Below, piece after piece: positions 36,536-49,194 of a stretch of 64,000 bases of DNA; the stretch's first letter is position 1, and each line of letters opens with the position of its first letter. Position numbers and translations under genes: made by a program. The notes below the pieces were generated by a model. That model worked only from the letters and a program-made list of their open reading frames with translations, was not told the origin of the DNA and ran no database searches. Location: positions 9,193,583 to 9,257,582 of the forward strand of contig QVOM02000023.1 of assembly GCA_003586115.2 (NCBI GenBank). The letters run 5' to 3'. Origin of the DNA: Salvator merianae (Eukaryota; Chordata; Lepidosauria; Squamata; Teiidae).

Positions 36536-39529
36536 TGACAAGCAAAGCTTAAGCAAGATGGGGGAATATTGCACAGAAGTAGGTGAATTTGAATGCCTAC
36601 AGTACTTGTGATTATTGCTGTTTCTCTTTCTTTATTCAGGAAATAACAAATTGCATTTCGAATAATTTCTTGCTGCTGTGTGCGGCAAGTTCACAAACTG
36701 TGAGAATCTGAATAAGCCTACAGATTTTATTTTATTTAAAACCATCTTCCAGACTGCCCAGTTAATAATAATTAAATTTATTCAGTCCTTGACCAAAACA
36801 GAATATTATTTATAGTTTACAAAAAAACCCAAAATTGCAACATCAATTAAAAGCAATTATATTTAAAAGATTTAATCTGGAAAAAATTAAAATAGAATGG
36901 AATAAATCGAAAGCCCTAATCTATCACCAAGCCTTCAAAAACCATTATTAAGCTGCTTGAAGACTTATTTTCCAGTTTTGACGCCCAGTTGAACTGATTT
37001 CATTGAATAAATTAAGTGGTTAAAAATAGTTCTTTCCCAAACCCCCTTCCTAAAATGCTGTCCTGGGGATTGGTCCCACAGTAAATGAAGAATTTCCTGC
37101 AACAGTTTCTGTGGAAAGCCATGGGTCCCATTGGGATTTATAACTCAGCTGCCCTAGAGTCTAAAATAAGCAAGTATCCTTTCTCTTGAATTGTATTAAC
37201 CTTTGTAGCTGGGAGTAAAGTGAGTGTGGAGACGGTATTTTTTTAGAGTGGCTTGTAATGCAGTAATTTCAATAAATCTTTCTTCCTTAAAAAAAATTCA
37301 AGCATAGATCTTTTAACAATATCACTTTCTGTCCAATAATGCTTTATATTTACTTAAGGCAAAGATAACTAAGAAAATCTGGTCCCCTTAAGATAATGTC
37401 CTTATTTTTTCAGTCCTTTTTTTCACCCATCAAAAAATAAAGGAACTCCAAATACATTATATGAAGTGTTTGAGTTAGTTCTAAGTTCTTACTAGATGGA
37501 AAGGTAAAAAGAATCAGAAGTAACTATTTCTATAGACAGTTGGAAACTTTTTATTTCCTTTGTTTTTATTTCTTTTCAGCAAAGCAAACTTTTTGACTAA
37601 AAAGAGAAGGAAAATAGCAAGCATGTTAAATAGTATCTGTTTCCCTGGGTGGGTGTAGATGTGATTAAACAACCAGACTCTATTCTGGGTGCAAAGGAAA
37701 TGATACTTGGCAAATTGCTACAAAGTTTTCTTGCTCAACTCTCCTTTTTTAACTTATAGTCTATATGCATTTTTTTCTGTAGTAGCCTGTTCTGAGCTAT
37801 ATATTCAGACAGACTTAGTTTGGTAGAAATTTTCCAGAACAGAGCAACTGTTAATGTCAGTGCTGGAATCATAAAAAGTGCAATTATCATCTTTTTTAGG
37901 ATTATTTCAACCCACAAAATTTGACCAAAGGGATCCAATTCTCTGTTGCAATCAATAAATGGAGATATTACTTAATGCTGCAAATGTTACATAGGAAAAA
38001 CAAGTTTGTTGGCATTGCTAAAGGATGAGTGGATACATATATATCAAGCTTTGTCTTGAAATACAGAAGCTTTGAGCTCTACTATGTGAACAGGTCCCTT
38101 ATCGAAACCACAATCTTATCTCCAGTAGTATATAAATTTTTAATAAATTAAAATTCATTGTGTTTCCTTGGATATGGGTAAAATCACCTTACTGCCTTAG
38201 AAAAGACAAAGGCTAAGGTGATAGACTCTGGCAGAAAATTTGGAGTGACCCATAGGGTGGTTGGATGGACCACAGGTCATCTCCTCAGTGACTCCTACAG
38301 CTAACCTGCTGTCAAATATCACATTCACATGCCTTTAGATCGTACTGGCAAGTCTGAGAGAAAAACCCTGATGCCCAGACATCTCAGAATTTTCATGCTT
38401 TCATGGCCTGTCTCTTCCCATTGTTTTTTGAGGCAGAAGGACACCATTTATACCCTACAATTGGAAGGAAGTTTTGCTGGAGAAACTCTGTCTTGTCTTA
38501 GGGTACCAACTGTGGTCAGGTTTGATTCTGCTAATTTCCTGGCTCACACCACATTCCTCAAAAAGTTATCAGTGATGATGTCTCAACCAAACTCCTGCAC
38601 AAATCCTATTCATGTTCTAATTGTGCTCTTAGTGAGCAAAGTAAGTCTCCTTTAGTTTATGTACTGGTGTTTATTTCTCTGTGCAGAGTGTAAACACAAT
38701 CTGACTGCTCTTCGGTGTAAGGTATCAGGAAAATTTGTATCCCTTGCAGACACCCTCTGTCTGAATAGCAAACTTGCAGATGTGATACCCACTCATAATT
38801 GCTTATAGGGAGCAGGGGTTCACATAGGGATCAGGAAAGTTTTAACTACTAAGAGCATGCTGCCACGATTCAGGTTTGTAAAAGAGTTAGTTAATCCTTG
38901 GGGCACTATTTCAGTATTATTTCCAGAAGTATTAAGAAAAGTGAGGAATGTCTCTATTAAAAAGCAAGAACGAGGAAGTATGTTCAGCCTCTGGACTCTT
39001 CTCCTGCAAGTTCTGGTGATCTGACCACCTATAGACTTGAAGAATGATTAAATTAATAAACCATTTTGGTAGAGTATCTTTAGCTCCCTGCACACTAACT
39101 GTGTAATACTTAAAGTTTCCTATTGAGGCAATAAAGGTTGAAAATACCCCAATTTCTATGGCCATAAAAACTGCAGTTTATTATGAGGGGAGAGTTGAAA
39201 CACCATAGGGTGTTTAACTTTCTAAAGGTTGAAACTGACCCTGCATCTTGGAGATGCAGAATACAGAACTCAGTGGTGCGGGTTTATTATTATTATTTAT
39301 TAAATCAAGTAGGAGTACAAGTCCTTCTCCAGTTCCCTAGAGTACTTAAGGAAAGCAAGCATTCTTTTCAAATTCCAATTTATTGTTTGCAGTCAAACAG
39401 GTAACCTTTTTCTGTTTTGTCTATAGCACCCCTATTGAAGCATATTCAGTCATACATGGGGTGGAAAAGGTGGAAAGAGGAAATTCTTTTCTCTGTCATA
39501 CACCATTAGAACCATGGGGTACTCTGGGA

Positions 39530-39885
39530 AGTTGATGGGCAGGAGAGTTAGAACCAACAAAGAGAAGTATTTTTTCACCCAGAAACTCATTGGTCTATGA
39601 AATTTACTACCAGAAGAGGTGGTGGCAGCAATCAGCCTGAATTCATACAGGCCAGGTGTATCCCTGGCTACTAGAATAGATGCCTACCTACTGCCTCCAG
39701 GTTGAAGAGAAAGGTAGGATGCCTCTAAAGGTCATTTGCTGGGAATCAAGAGCAGGTGAAGGTTTTGCCTTCATCTCTTGCTTGAGAATGCCCCAAAACA
39801 ATTGCTGGACCACTGGGTGAGACAGGATGCTGGACTAGATGGGCTGTGGCCTGATCCAGCCGGGCTTCTCTTATGTTCTTGTCTA
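39530..39885 (-). repeat. CR1-like repeat, longer copy
   Basis: Minus strand: AACATAAGAGAAGCCCGGCT, GGATCAGGCCACAGCCCATC, TAGTCCAGCATCCTGTCTCA, then the GACTAGTAGCC-like and CCACCTCTTCTGGTAGTAAA blocks. Structure equals the copy at 34510. Confidence 0.75.
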
Positions 39886-40039
39886 CCCCTACAAGGTCAT
39901 GCTTCTTGTGCTATGGAGACATAGCTGTGGACATCAATTCTTCCCATATCTTGATTGCTAATGCAGTCTAGTTTTAGAAGGTGCTAGTGTTTTCAGAGCA
40001 ATTTTTATCATGAATCTTACACAAACATACACTTATACA

Positions 40040-40400
40040 GGGTTTAAAAAACAGAGCCCGATTGAAAGCTCTGCAGAAAAATAAAGTAACCGTGTGTCAT
40101 GCCAAACGAACATGGAATACCAGTGACAACTAGGAAACTCACAAGCCAAGCCAAGAATTTAGCGTTGCGTCTTGCCCCTTCCTTGTAAAGGGAACTCAAC
40201 CAGTGTCGCATCCAGACCATAAGCGGCTCGAAGTTGGGGTTTGATGCGGAAAGATTACAATAAGCTGTTGCATCTGCCGTTAACATGTTGTTAACTCCCT
40301 CGGCAGACATTAAATCATTTTCAAGTACAATTATAGTGTGGGAGGTAAATTAACTAACCATTAACAATCTTATAAATACACAATTAACATGCCAGCATTT
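40040..40400. promoter_or_regulatory. candidate conserved non-coding element in MAPKAP1 intron 1
   Basis: Repeat-free sequence with GATTACAATAAGCTG, GCCGTTAACATGTTGTTAAC, GTAAATTAACTAACCATTAA and CACAATTAACATG, plus a GTGTGTCATGCC TALE-like half-site. The closely spaced TTAAC/TTAAT cores give it an enhancer-like texture. Confidence 0.4.
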
Positions 40401-41439
40401 ATATGACACATTGATGGGGCAGCAATAATTTTTGATTGGGAGTTTGGGTCGCCCCCCCCCCCATCACCACTGGCCTTTGAGGTGCTTCAGGCTGTTCGTT
40501 GTATTGAGACGGGAGTTCAGTACTGGCAACTTGAACGCTGCCTTCTGTTTCGTTTACCAAATTAGCCTGCCTCCACACCAGCAAAAAGAGTCTCAAAAGT
40601 TCCTTAGAGGCAGTCGCGTGTGTCCCTTCTACACTCACCCCATCTCTAATCCACCTGTTTTCACTTTGGAAGTTTGTGAGATGAGGAAGAGGAGTCTGGC
40701 GTTTGAACGATCCCGCCTGCAAACTGCCTTCTGATATACAGGACATGCAGCATTAAGCAGGGATCCCTTAAAGAGAAGATCCTAGAAAATCCTCTTCGTT
40801 TCTGCTCAGCTCAGCTCAGATAGCATAAGAAGCCAGAGAGACACCTCAGTTAACTAGTGGACAGGCAGATTGCAGCTGAATAGGGTGGGTCTTTTTGCTT
40901 GTTTCTGCATCATCATTGTCTGTTGTAGATGGAGTAGTAGTATTCAAAAGGAGCATGCTTCAGTATGCTAAATGCCAGGGACAGGAATAAGGAAAGGCCC
41001 TCTGCCTCCACCACTTGCTTGGAAAGTTTCCCAGAAGCTTCTGCCTAGAATATACAATATTGGCACTCGAATGCTAGATTAGGTAGGATTTCATTATGAT
41101 TCAGGACTTTGATGGTCCCCATTTGCGCACTTGAACATCTTTTATACTGAAAAAGCATCCTGCAATGTTTAGAAACTGACCCATATCAAGTTTTGGGGCA
41201 TTGGAAAGAAATACACATTACTTCTGGTCTCAGCTTGATCAATAATTCCACTTTATACAAATAGCAGAAACTGTCATGTAACAGCTGAAGACCGAAAGCG
41301 GTGAATACTTTCCTTTCGTGTGCTGAGCACGAAGGGTTTTCCCGGTTAATGGTCCTAAGAAGCAAACCATGGTTTGTTGTGTCTGGAGTTGGCTAGCGTC
41401 TCCTAAACAAAACTCTGCCTTTCCTTCATCTGCAACCCA

Positions 41440-41955
41440 GTCTCCAGGGCTCGTGTTTTGTTTTGCTTTTTTCTTCCTTCTTCCCGTTAGAATTGGGAAG
41501 ACCAATCGCATCCGCCTGTAAAAATTCAATCTGGCGTTTCTACTTGGGCAGTTCTGCCAACTGTGTCTGTAGAGTAAGTTTGTCACCCTTGAAATTAGGT
41601 GCTCTCAATAGTTTTCATCCACTTAAATACAAATATTCACACTGCTGTCGTAATACCAAGTCTTCCAGGCCCCAGCAGGATATAAGCATATTTAGAAGGA
41701 AATGTTCTGTGACCTCACGCTCCTGGAGATGGGCGTGCTTGGCGATCGGCTCTCCGCAGCTTAACCCTTCATTTTTACCCAATCGAAGCTGCTTTGCTAC
41801 ATCTGCAGAATATACTGTCTGTGTTAGTGGGAAGTATGCTTCTGACGCAGTAGCTTTTGTGCAATCATACCTCTTCGGTTTTGTTTTGTTTTTTGCAAGC
41901 AAGTGCTTATGGAATTATTTTGTCATTCTAAGTTCTGTCTCTTGGTATATTTGTA
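41440..41955. promoter_or_regulatory. candidate conserved non-coding element in MAPKAP1 intron 1
   Basis: Low-repeat block containing AGACCAATCGCATCC, TGACCTCACGCTCC, ATGGGCGTGCTTGGCGATCG and TTACCCAATCGAAGC. A 172-codon plus-strand frame and a 95-codon minus frame both cross it, yet neither shows any domain, so I read it as non-coding. Confidence 0.35.
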
Positions 41956-42033
41956 AATCTGTTTTTTTATTGTTAATTTAAATATACTTTTGATATGAAT
42001 AAATTTAAAGGGGGAAAAAAAATCAAAATTTAG

Positions 42034-42458
42034 ATGGAGGAGTCTTTCTGGATCGGGCAATAGCCCATCTGGTCCAGCATCCCATCTCACACAGGGCCCA
42101 CCCATTGCTCCTGGGCATCTCAAGCAGAAGACAAAGGCAAAACCTTCACCTGCTCTCGACTCCCTGCAAATGGCCTTTAGAGGCAACCTGTCTGTTTCTC
42201 CAATCTGGAGGCAGTACCTAGACATCCATTCTAGTAGCCATTGATACACCTGTCCTCCATGAATTTGTCCAACCCTATAAAAACCTAAGAGGAGCCCTGC
42301 TGGATCAGGCCACAGCCCATCTAGACCAACATCCCATCTCACACAGTGGCCTACCAATTGCTTCTGGGCTTCTCAAGCAGAAGAAAAAGGCAAAACCTTC
42401 ACCTGCTTTCGACTCCCTGCAAATGGCCTTTGGAGGCATCCTGCCTTTCTAAGGGAGA
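42034..42458 (+). repeat. two CR1-like repeats in tandem
   Basis: Two forward copies, each with the CTGGTCCAGCATCCCATC or AGACCAACATCCCATC block, AGCAGAAGACAAAGGCAAAA or AGCAGAAGAAAAAGGC, and AAATGGCCTTT. They are joined at about 42280 by CCTAAGAGGAGCCCTGCTGG. The second stops abruptly at the CATCCTGCC block. Confidence 0.75.
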
Positions 42459-43464
42459 TCGGTAGAGGTGTGGATAAATGTTGAATTTATCTTGCGTTAT
42501 AGTAAGGTATGTTATGTTATGACTTGGTATTTATTTCCTTCTTTTTAAGATATCCAAGAAAAAGCCTTTTAAAAATATTTATGTATTTGTTAGATTTGTA
42601 TCTGGGCCTTCACCCAAAGGTCCCTGGGTGGACCACAGCATATGATAAAATTTTAATCAAGGCTTCTTCCAAGGGTCCTGCTTGTGAAGATGCACATTGT
42701 CGCATGGGCCCAGTGGCTGATGGAGACCATTTAAGATAGGGCTCCCCTTTCTTTCTAACCCAGGAGGGACGACTGCTTCTCAGATGCGGCCTTTTGAAAG
42801 GTGTTCATCTCCTACCTGCTTCACTCTGCCCTGTTCTCCCCTTTGTGGCTGTATCTGCTTGACTGACTTAAGAGATTTCCAGCTGAGCAACGGGTTTGCT
42901 GTAGAGATGACATAACGCAGGGAACTCTTCTTGTGGACTGCCTTGAGAAATTCTGATATCTCAACAGCTTGTAGATGCTCTAAATAAATAACTAAAGAGA
43001 CAGAATACAGGGTGTGGCCTCCCCTGCTGCCTCTTTGTACAGTGGAGGGTAGCTTTGCATTTTAAAATAAGTGTGCTCTATTTAAGCCATGTTGATGTGT
43101 TGCGTTCTTCTTCTCAGAATAGACTCTCCGGTTTGGTTCTTCTATTTGCTTGCATGCGTGCAGTCTTTCTGAAGCCTCTTACCTTGCAGTGGGGCTGTGG
43201 CGATTCTCAGAGGCGTTCCACAGCAGCCATTTTCTTTGATCGGGAAAAAAGGTCTATTTTATCTGACATGGTGTCTACAGAAGTGCTCAGCTCTGGGTGC
43301 CTCTGGATGCTGAGAAGCCATAACACAGAAGAGATGGCCTTATCCTGTTGTTTTCCGGCACCCTCTTCTGACAAGGCCAAGCCACTCCTGTGTTAGACTC
43401 GACTCCTGCCAAGTCCTTGGATGTATCTGTGCTGTTTCCTTGGCAAGAGAGCAGACGGGTATTC

Positions 43465-43562
43465 CCCACTACCTTCTTCCTGGAGATGTTGGGAATTGAT
43501 CCTGGGTCTGTCTGTGTTCAAAGCAGACACTTTGCTCCAGAGTTATCTCAGCCCCTTCAATA
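43465..43562 (-). repeat. decayed tRNA-headed SINE fragment
   Basis: The minus strand starts AGGGGCTGAGATAACTCTGG and holds a degenerate B box (GATCAATTCCC) after CAAAGTGTCTGCTTTGAACA. This is consistent with an old tRNA-derived SINE head. Confidence 0.4.
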
Positions 43563-43937
43563 CGCCATCCCTAAACCTCATAGTCTTAATAGTTGTAGGG
43601 GCAGAAGGCCTGGAATTTTAACCTTGATGAAGACCCTTTTTCTGTTAGTGAAGAGCAGCTGCCAGTCAGTTGAGATCTAGGTAGACACATCTTTGTTTAT
43701 TTAGCATCCATGCCCTACCTGATTTCTGAAGGGTTCAGAGTGGCAGTCACTGTTCTCCTTTGGGTTTAGGTTGAGAGGAAGAGAAGGGCCTGCGATCTTT
43801 CATAGCCAAGTGGGAATTTGAACCCAGAAACTCCTAATCCTTCACTGCACCTCCTCTATTAATAAACCTCTGTGAAGTGAAAACGGACAGAGGCCTCCAT
43901 GTTCGCTAAAGCGATCTCTGTGCTGTGTGTCTTCCAG

Positions 43938-44006
43938 GCAGACAGGTTTGTGATTCATCATGGAGCGACGAAGATAATAGGGGAAGGCGGCAGGCTTTGA
44001 GGCAGG
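43938..44006 (+). promoter_or_regulatory. MAPKAP1: MAPKAP1 exon 2 leader with a five-codon uORF
   Basis: The acceptor CTTCCAG ends at 43937. The 69-base leader contains one upstream ATG at 43960 with A at -3 and G at +4. It opens M-E-R-R-R-stop (43960-43977), terminating 29 bases before the main start. A uORF in strong context so close to the start would be expected to reduce or regulate SIN1 translation through reinitiation. Confidence 0.8.
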
Positions 44007-44265
44007 ATGGCTTTCTTGGACAACCCCACCATCATCCTGGCTCACATTCGGCAGTCGCACGTGACCAGCGACGACACAGGGATGTGCGAAATGGTCCTGA
44101 TCGACCACGACGTGGACCTGGAGAAATTCCAGCCGTCTTCGGCCAACGGGGACAGCGGCTCAGAAACGCAAGGAAGCAATGGCGAGTCTCAGAGTTATGT
44201 ATATTCTCAATCAGTCGACATTACCTCAAGCTGGGACTTCGGCATTAGAAGGCGATCGAACACAG
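44007..44265 (+). CDS. MAPKAP1: MAPKAP1 (SIN1) coding exon 2, residues 1-86
   Basis: SIN1 is an essential subunit of mTOR complex 2; it links RICTOR and mTOR to AKT and other AGC-kinase substrates at membranes. The exon begins [20 protein letters not shown] and ends [13 protein letters not shown], matching vertebrate SIN1 almost exactly. A short variable patch in the middle ([19 protein letters not shown]) is where species normally differ. The N-terminal segment is the part that threads into RICTOR in known mTORC2 structures. The start has A at -3 and G at +4. The donor is a consensus GTGAGT, leaving one G of an Ala codon for exon 3. Confidence 0.97.
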
Positions 44266-45289
44266 GTGAGTTGGAGAGGGGGGTCCGCCTCGGGGACTCG
44301 GGGTGGAGGAGCGTCACACCTCATGGATGGAACCGAGTGGAGGAAGGGTTCACAGCGGATGAAAAGAGAACCTTCTTTCTGGCAGAGGGATTCAGGTTCA
44401 TTGGCAGCAGTGGCAGCTGGTGGCTTTAAGCCTTGGTGTTCGCGTCCTGCCTGAAGTCGCCATAGCCGTTCACGGGGCCTGCGGGCCTCCGTACTGCCTC
44501 AACTGCTATTGATGGCCCTATTGATGGTTTTGAAACAGAGTTTTGCACATCTCTAATCATAAGATCTCCTGAATAATTGTACATTATTCTTGTCTGCACC
44601 TGTCAGTGAGAATAGGTTAAAACAGACAGAATACGACTTCCAGATGAGGTCCTGAAACATAAGAAATGGGTTCTTTCAAAAGCTTGAATCTTTTCAGTAA
44701 TGGAACGCTTCACTCTGCCTTTTAGTTGCTTCAGTCTTGGGAAAAGGAAAGGCATTGATGGTTTCCGCTCCTCTGTAATTAATAAGAGATTAAAATTCTA
44801 GCATATCAATACTATCTAAAAAACAGACTTTGCTTATAAGAGATGAAAGGCTTAAAGTTTTGGATTTTGCAGGTAACACACCACCACCTAGAGTTCAGAA
44901 GTGCATCTTGCTGAAATAAATTCAGCTCACTTTTTCAATGCAGCTCAGTTATTTCCACAGAATAAACACTTTTTTTTTGGGGGGGGGGGGATTCCTACAT
45001 AGCTGCTTAAGCTGGTGTGAAAACAGCAACATTGCTACTTTGGATTTGCTGTAATTAAGGGAGGAACTAAAATCTGAAGCTGTGTGATTAAATTGTTATC
45101 ATTAGTTGTCTTATAGAGTTTTATAACATAGCATGAACCCTGCGATCTTATTGTTTGAAATAGGTTGTTCTGTGTAGCAGGAGAAACCAATCAGGGATGG
45201 TGCTGTTTCTTTCCTGTTTTTGGAGAAGAGACCTTCCCCTGCCTTAAGAGCTGTACGGGAGCACCTCCCCCCCCAGTTTTACCACCAGC

Positions 45290-45405
45290 CTCTGTAGCAA
45301 AAGGAGTGGGCACCTACAATAGGGCCTTCTCAGTGATGGCACCACCCTGAGACAGAGACCTTGATTTAAAAAACACAAGACTTCGCCTCAAGCCCTCTAT
45401 TGTAT
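45290..45405 (+). mobile_element. decayed LINE reverse-transcriptase C-terminus
   Basis: The plus strand encodes KGVGTYNRAFSVMAPP and then a stop, the RAFSVxAPxLW signature that closes ORF2 of L2/CR1-clade elements. The reading frame is broken immediately after the motif. Confidence 0.5.
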
Positions 45406-45611
45406 ATTTCTGTAATTTCTGAAGGAATGGATGCTGTGATTTAGTGACCATGATTTGGTCTTACTGAGTCCGTTTCGACTCACAGCTTTTCCTTGGACAT
45501 TGCAGTATTGCCCTCAATATTCATTGTTTTTACCGTCTCCTGCTTCCTTCAACTTCTTTGCTAGTCCATCATCTGCTTGTCTCACATGTCCAGATTTTTG
45601 CAAGTTGGTTG

Positions 45612-45800
45612 GCTGATATGACCCCTGGGATTGTGGTCATTGGTGCCCGTCCTGGGCTAGTGGAGCTGAGGTTTACTGTTAGGTACTACTGAGGAATGGC
45701 CAATTCCTGGTTGACTGCATGGGCATCTCCAAAGGCACCTCTATGCAGTTTTCTTGGCAGAGATACAGAAGTGGTTTGCCATTGCCTATTTCCAGGGAGC
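45612..45800 (-). repeat. tRNA-SINE fragment (tail and core)
   Basis: Minus strand: GGCAATGGCAAACCACTTCT, GCCAAGAAAACTGC, then the GCCCATGCAGTCAACCAGGA tail shared with 6296 and 49195. The tRNA head is missing. Confidence 0.7.
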
Positions 45801-46650
45801 TATAATTGTAGCAGGTACTATGCTATTTTGCTTATGCTGTTAGAAGAAGTCACATTCTGTACCATTGTCTTAAACTGGCATTTCTCCCAATCCCTGAAAT
45901 AAATCTAACATTTAAAATAATAGTGAGAATTTGAAGTAGCAGAAGAAACCTAGCCTCCTGCGTGTTTATATTTCACCTATTTGAGCGTAGCTTGTGTTTG
46001 GATGTGGAGTCAAAAATATGTAAAGGAAAAATGATAGTCATTTTTAAAGATTTGACTAATGTTGTAAAGATACAAATCATTTATTTTTACTACCTATAAA
46101 CTCTTTCAGCACACTGAAGAAAAAGCTATGCTAATTTATATAGCGTTGACATTTTATAATTTTCACGATTTTTTTAGATAAAGGATTTTATATTTAAAAC
46201 TTTAATAGTCTAGTCTGAGTTCATTTATCTTTAATTTTTGAAACGGGGAGAGTAATTCATAACAGTAATTTTATTCCTGTAATGTAATATTCACTTCAGT
46301 TCATTTGTGCATTAAAATTCCTTTAAGACCGTTATTAATGATTTATATAATGAAATGTCATATTAATCACAGAAGTTTTCACATTTTATTATTCTCTTCC
46401 ATGTTAATACTATCTTTATGATCTCTATTAATGTTTTATATCCTCTAATTTCAATTATAAATCAAGAACATTTTCATGTTTTTGTTGGTATTTGCTTTTC
46501 AGGGGTGCCACCTTTAAATTTTTATGACTTTTTCCCACCCTACATGTGCAGCATAAAACATCTTTATTCATAGAAAGGTAGTTAATTATATCTTTTGTTT
46601 ATGGTAAACTTTCATTGACAAACTTAACATTATAATATTTCTTTTCTAAG

Positions 46651-46740
46651 CTCAGCGACTCGAACGGTTACGGAAAGAGCGACAAAATCAGATAAAATGC
46701 AAGAATGTGCAGTGGAAAGAGAGGAACACTTCCTATTCAG
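46651..46740 (+). CDS. MAPKAP1: MAPKAP1 (SIN1) coding exon 3, residues 87-116
   Basis: A 90-base exon encoding, after the shared Ala codon, [20 protein letters not shown] and WKERNTSYS. This basic, helical segment follows the N-terminal RICTOR-binding part of SIN1. The acceptor is TTTTCTAAG and the donor GTAAAA; the last base again leaves a G for the next exon, so both flanking introns are phase 1 and the exon could be skipped without a frameshift. The match to vertebrate SIN1 is near identity except for the last four residues. Confidence 0.95.
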
Positions 46741-47619
46741 GTAAAAGAAAAAAATCTGGGCCTTTTAAAAAGGCTATTCCTTATCTTTAACTGAAGTTTT
46801 ACTTTGACGCTTTTTTTTTTTTTGCTGGCAAAATATTACATTTTTTAAAAATTGCTGCGGTAGTGAAAGAAAAGATGGATTTATATTCCTGTGCATTTTA
46901 TAAAATCGCTGTTGCAGGAAGGTTCTTCACAACAATAGAAACAAAGAGGTGGAAAAGAGGTGGTCTGTTGCACCACGCTTCACCTAAAATGGACGTCCCG
47001 AGGGTTTCTCTTAAATTTCCTGCAGTATCCTCCCAAAGCAACTCAGTTCTCAGAAATGGGGGATAGAGAATATGTTGTTTAATCCTTTCTGGGCCATATC
47101 CTGCCTGTTTCTCTGCATCCTTTCCTCTCCTAACACCTGTTGTGCCGGTGATGGTTGGCACCCATTGCGAATGCAGTTGAGAAGAAGCGGTCCCGGAGTC
47201 CAAGTCGGCCAGCCCTAATGTTAAATCAGTTGCCATTAAGGCTGCCGTTCTCAAACTCAGCTTCAAACAGACCTCACCACACACAACGGGTCCGTGCGCA
47301 TGAGCCATCAGCAAATTGAAGCTTGCGCAGAGAAGAAAGGAAAAGGGGGTATTCGTGTTCTGAGTAACTGGGTGTAGTGGGGGGCACTACCCACTTTGTC
47401 CTTACGGGCCAGTGGCCCCTGTCTTGCTCCATATTTAAATTGGTTTTTAATTCTGAGTTATGTTGCTGCTGTTTGGCACGTGTTGTCATCTTGTGTGGCC
47501 AGTATCATATTTCCTGTAGATTCCTACCACAGTTTGCGTAGTTCCAGACCTTGTATCTGGCCACACATGCATGGCCAATATGAGCCAAGAGCAATTTCAT
47601 CAATGCGCCTTCTGTCCTT

Positions 47620-47800
47620 TAAAATATAAGAATGTAAGAGGAGCCCTGCTGGATCAGGCCACAGCCTGATCCAGCAGACAAAGGCAAAGACCTTCACCTG
47701 CTCTTGACTCCCTGCAAATGGCCCTTAGAAGCATCCTGCCTCTCTCTCCAACCCTGAGGGGGTACCTGGGCATCCATTCTAGTAGCCACCGGTACACCTG
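47620..47800 (+). repeat. CR1-like repeat with internal deletion
   Basis: GGAGCCCTGCTGGATCAGGC is followed at once by CACAGCCTGATCCAGCAGAC. The usual AGTCCAGCATCC block is lost and replaced by a short inverted echo of the GGATCAGGC motif; then AAATGGCCCTTAGAAGCATC resumes the family order. Confidence 0.7.
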
Positions 47801-49194
47801 ACCCTATCTGATCTCGTCTGGCATCTTTTCCACTGCCGCCAGCCGTAGGCTTCTCCACGAAGCAGGATGTTTTGCAGAGATTGAACTACCTGCTGTGGTT
47901 TTGTCTACCTTGGTGTCAAATGGCTACAGTCCTTATTACCTTTCCTGGCAAGTAATTGCAGGCAAAAAAGGGTCTTGAGTGTGTTTGTGCTTCGTTTTGA
48001 GGTTGGTTTATGTTTAAAGATGGAGGAAAGATGTAGCAACCGTTTTGTTTACCTGAGGAAAAAATAATTGAAACATTTTTCAAAGGATAAAACTGCCAGG
48101 GCTGCTTATAAAATTGCTTAAGCAGAAATCTTTTCAGTGCCACATTCAGAGGATTAATTGGTGACTCCAGGCATGCTCTAAAGGAGCAAAACTCTTAAAT
48201 GATCTAAAACTCATTGATTACCGTTTCTTTTATTCCACAGTGCTGTAATTTTGTTGGTCAGAATTCCAGACATCTTATCAATGAGAAATGGTTGTGTACT
48301 TCAAAACAAAAAGTCCTCCCTCGCTCCAGAAAGAAATCAGTTTCCTGGTTTAAAAAAAAAAAAAAAAGACAATATTGGAAAGCAAGAGAGCGTTTTCCTT
48401 CAGGGAGAGTGAGAATCTATACCAAGTAGACAGGCAGAAGAAACTCGATAAATCCATCTTTGGCAGCAAGTAGACCTGATCTGATGTTCCAAAGAGAGTA
48501 CAGCTAGTCATCAGATACATGCTCTTACCTGGCATTTCAGACGGATGGATTCTGCTTCTGTGCAGGCAAGAAGGGCCCCAGAATAAGTAGTTTGTGTTTA
48601 AAATGGAAAGAGGATTTTTAAAAATGTATTTTAAGCAGACTGTATTTTAGATTTATTTATTTATTTATATGTCACTTCCCATTAAAATCTTGAAGTGGTT
48701 TTGCGTAACATGGAGAATAAAAGCAACTCAAATCACGATAGTTATGTAAAAACGTGATTAAAGGTGAAAGATTTGAAATGACCACAGAAACTGTATGGAG
48801 ATTGGCTTAAGGAACATATACAGATTTCTGGATTACTGAATTTTGGAATCTTTCTGGATGTATGATACACAGTCTAAATATTGGATTGGTTTGTTGTTTT
48901 TTTAATGCAATTTAGTGTTTGATATGTTATGCTTAACTGTATGTTATGCATTATATTTTGTTGCAAATAAAATAAAATAAAAGGTAAAAAATTTTTTTTA
49001 AAAAAACATGATTTAAACCAAGGATGAGGGAAGCAAACAGACATTCACTCTGGAAAGGTCTGGGTGAAATGATAAGTCTTCATTTGGTGCCTAAATATGA
49101 TATGGTGGGGGTTCATTAGGGCTAGGGTGGTAGAGGGTGGAGAACTTTACAGAAGGCAGAGCCAGAGGCAGCTAGACAGAGTTAATAGGAGTGC

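Larger units (their letters stand above)
31208..43937 (+). other. MAPKAP1: MAPKAP1 intron 1
   Basis: A 12.7-kb intron (if exon 1 is placed correctly) with no other gene recognised. It is a mixture of CR1-like repeats (32.5, 33.4, 34.5, 39.5 and 42.0 kb), a palindromic element at 35.8 kb, a decayed SINE at 43.4 kb, and repeat-free motif-rich islands at 36.0-36.5, 40.0-40.4 and 41.4-41.9 kb. Open frames here show no coding character. Confidence 0.75.
44266..46650 (+). other. MAPKAP1: MAPKAP1 intron 2
   Basis: Bounded by GTGAGT and TTTTCTAAG. Contents are a decayed LINE C-terminus near 45290-45400, a tRNA-SINE fragment at 45612-45800, and an AT-rich, repeat-free stretch from about 46000 up to exon 3 with many ATTAAT/TAATTT cores. 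No other gene is seen. Confidence 0.9.

Noticed and set aside
41463..41981. 172-codon plus-strand open frame in MAPKAP1 intron 1
   Set aside because: No domain or family is recognised, it is overlapped by an equally open minus frame, and it sits in a block better explained as non-coding.
47798..47850. Possible second 5S-like fragment (TGATCTCGTCTGGCATCTT)
   Set aside because: Only a few bases agree with 5S rRNA and the A- and C-box regions are not recognisable.
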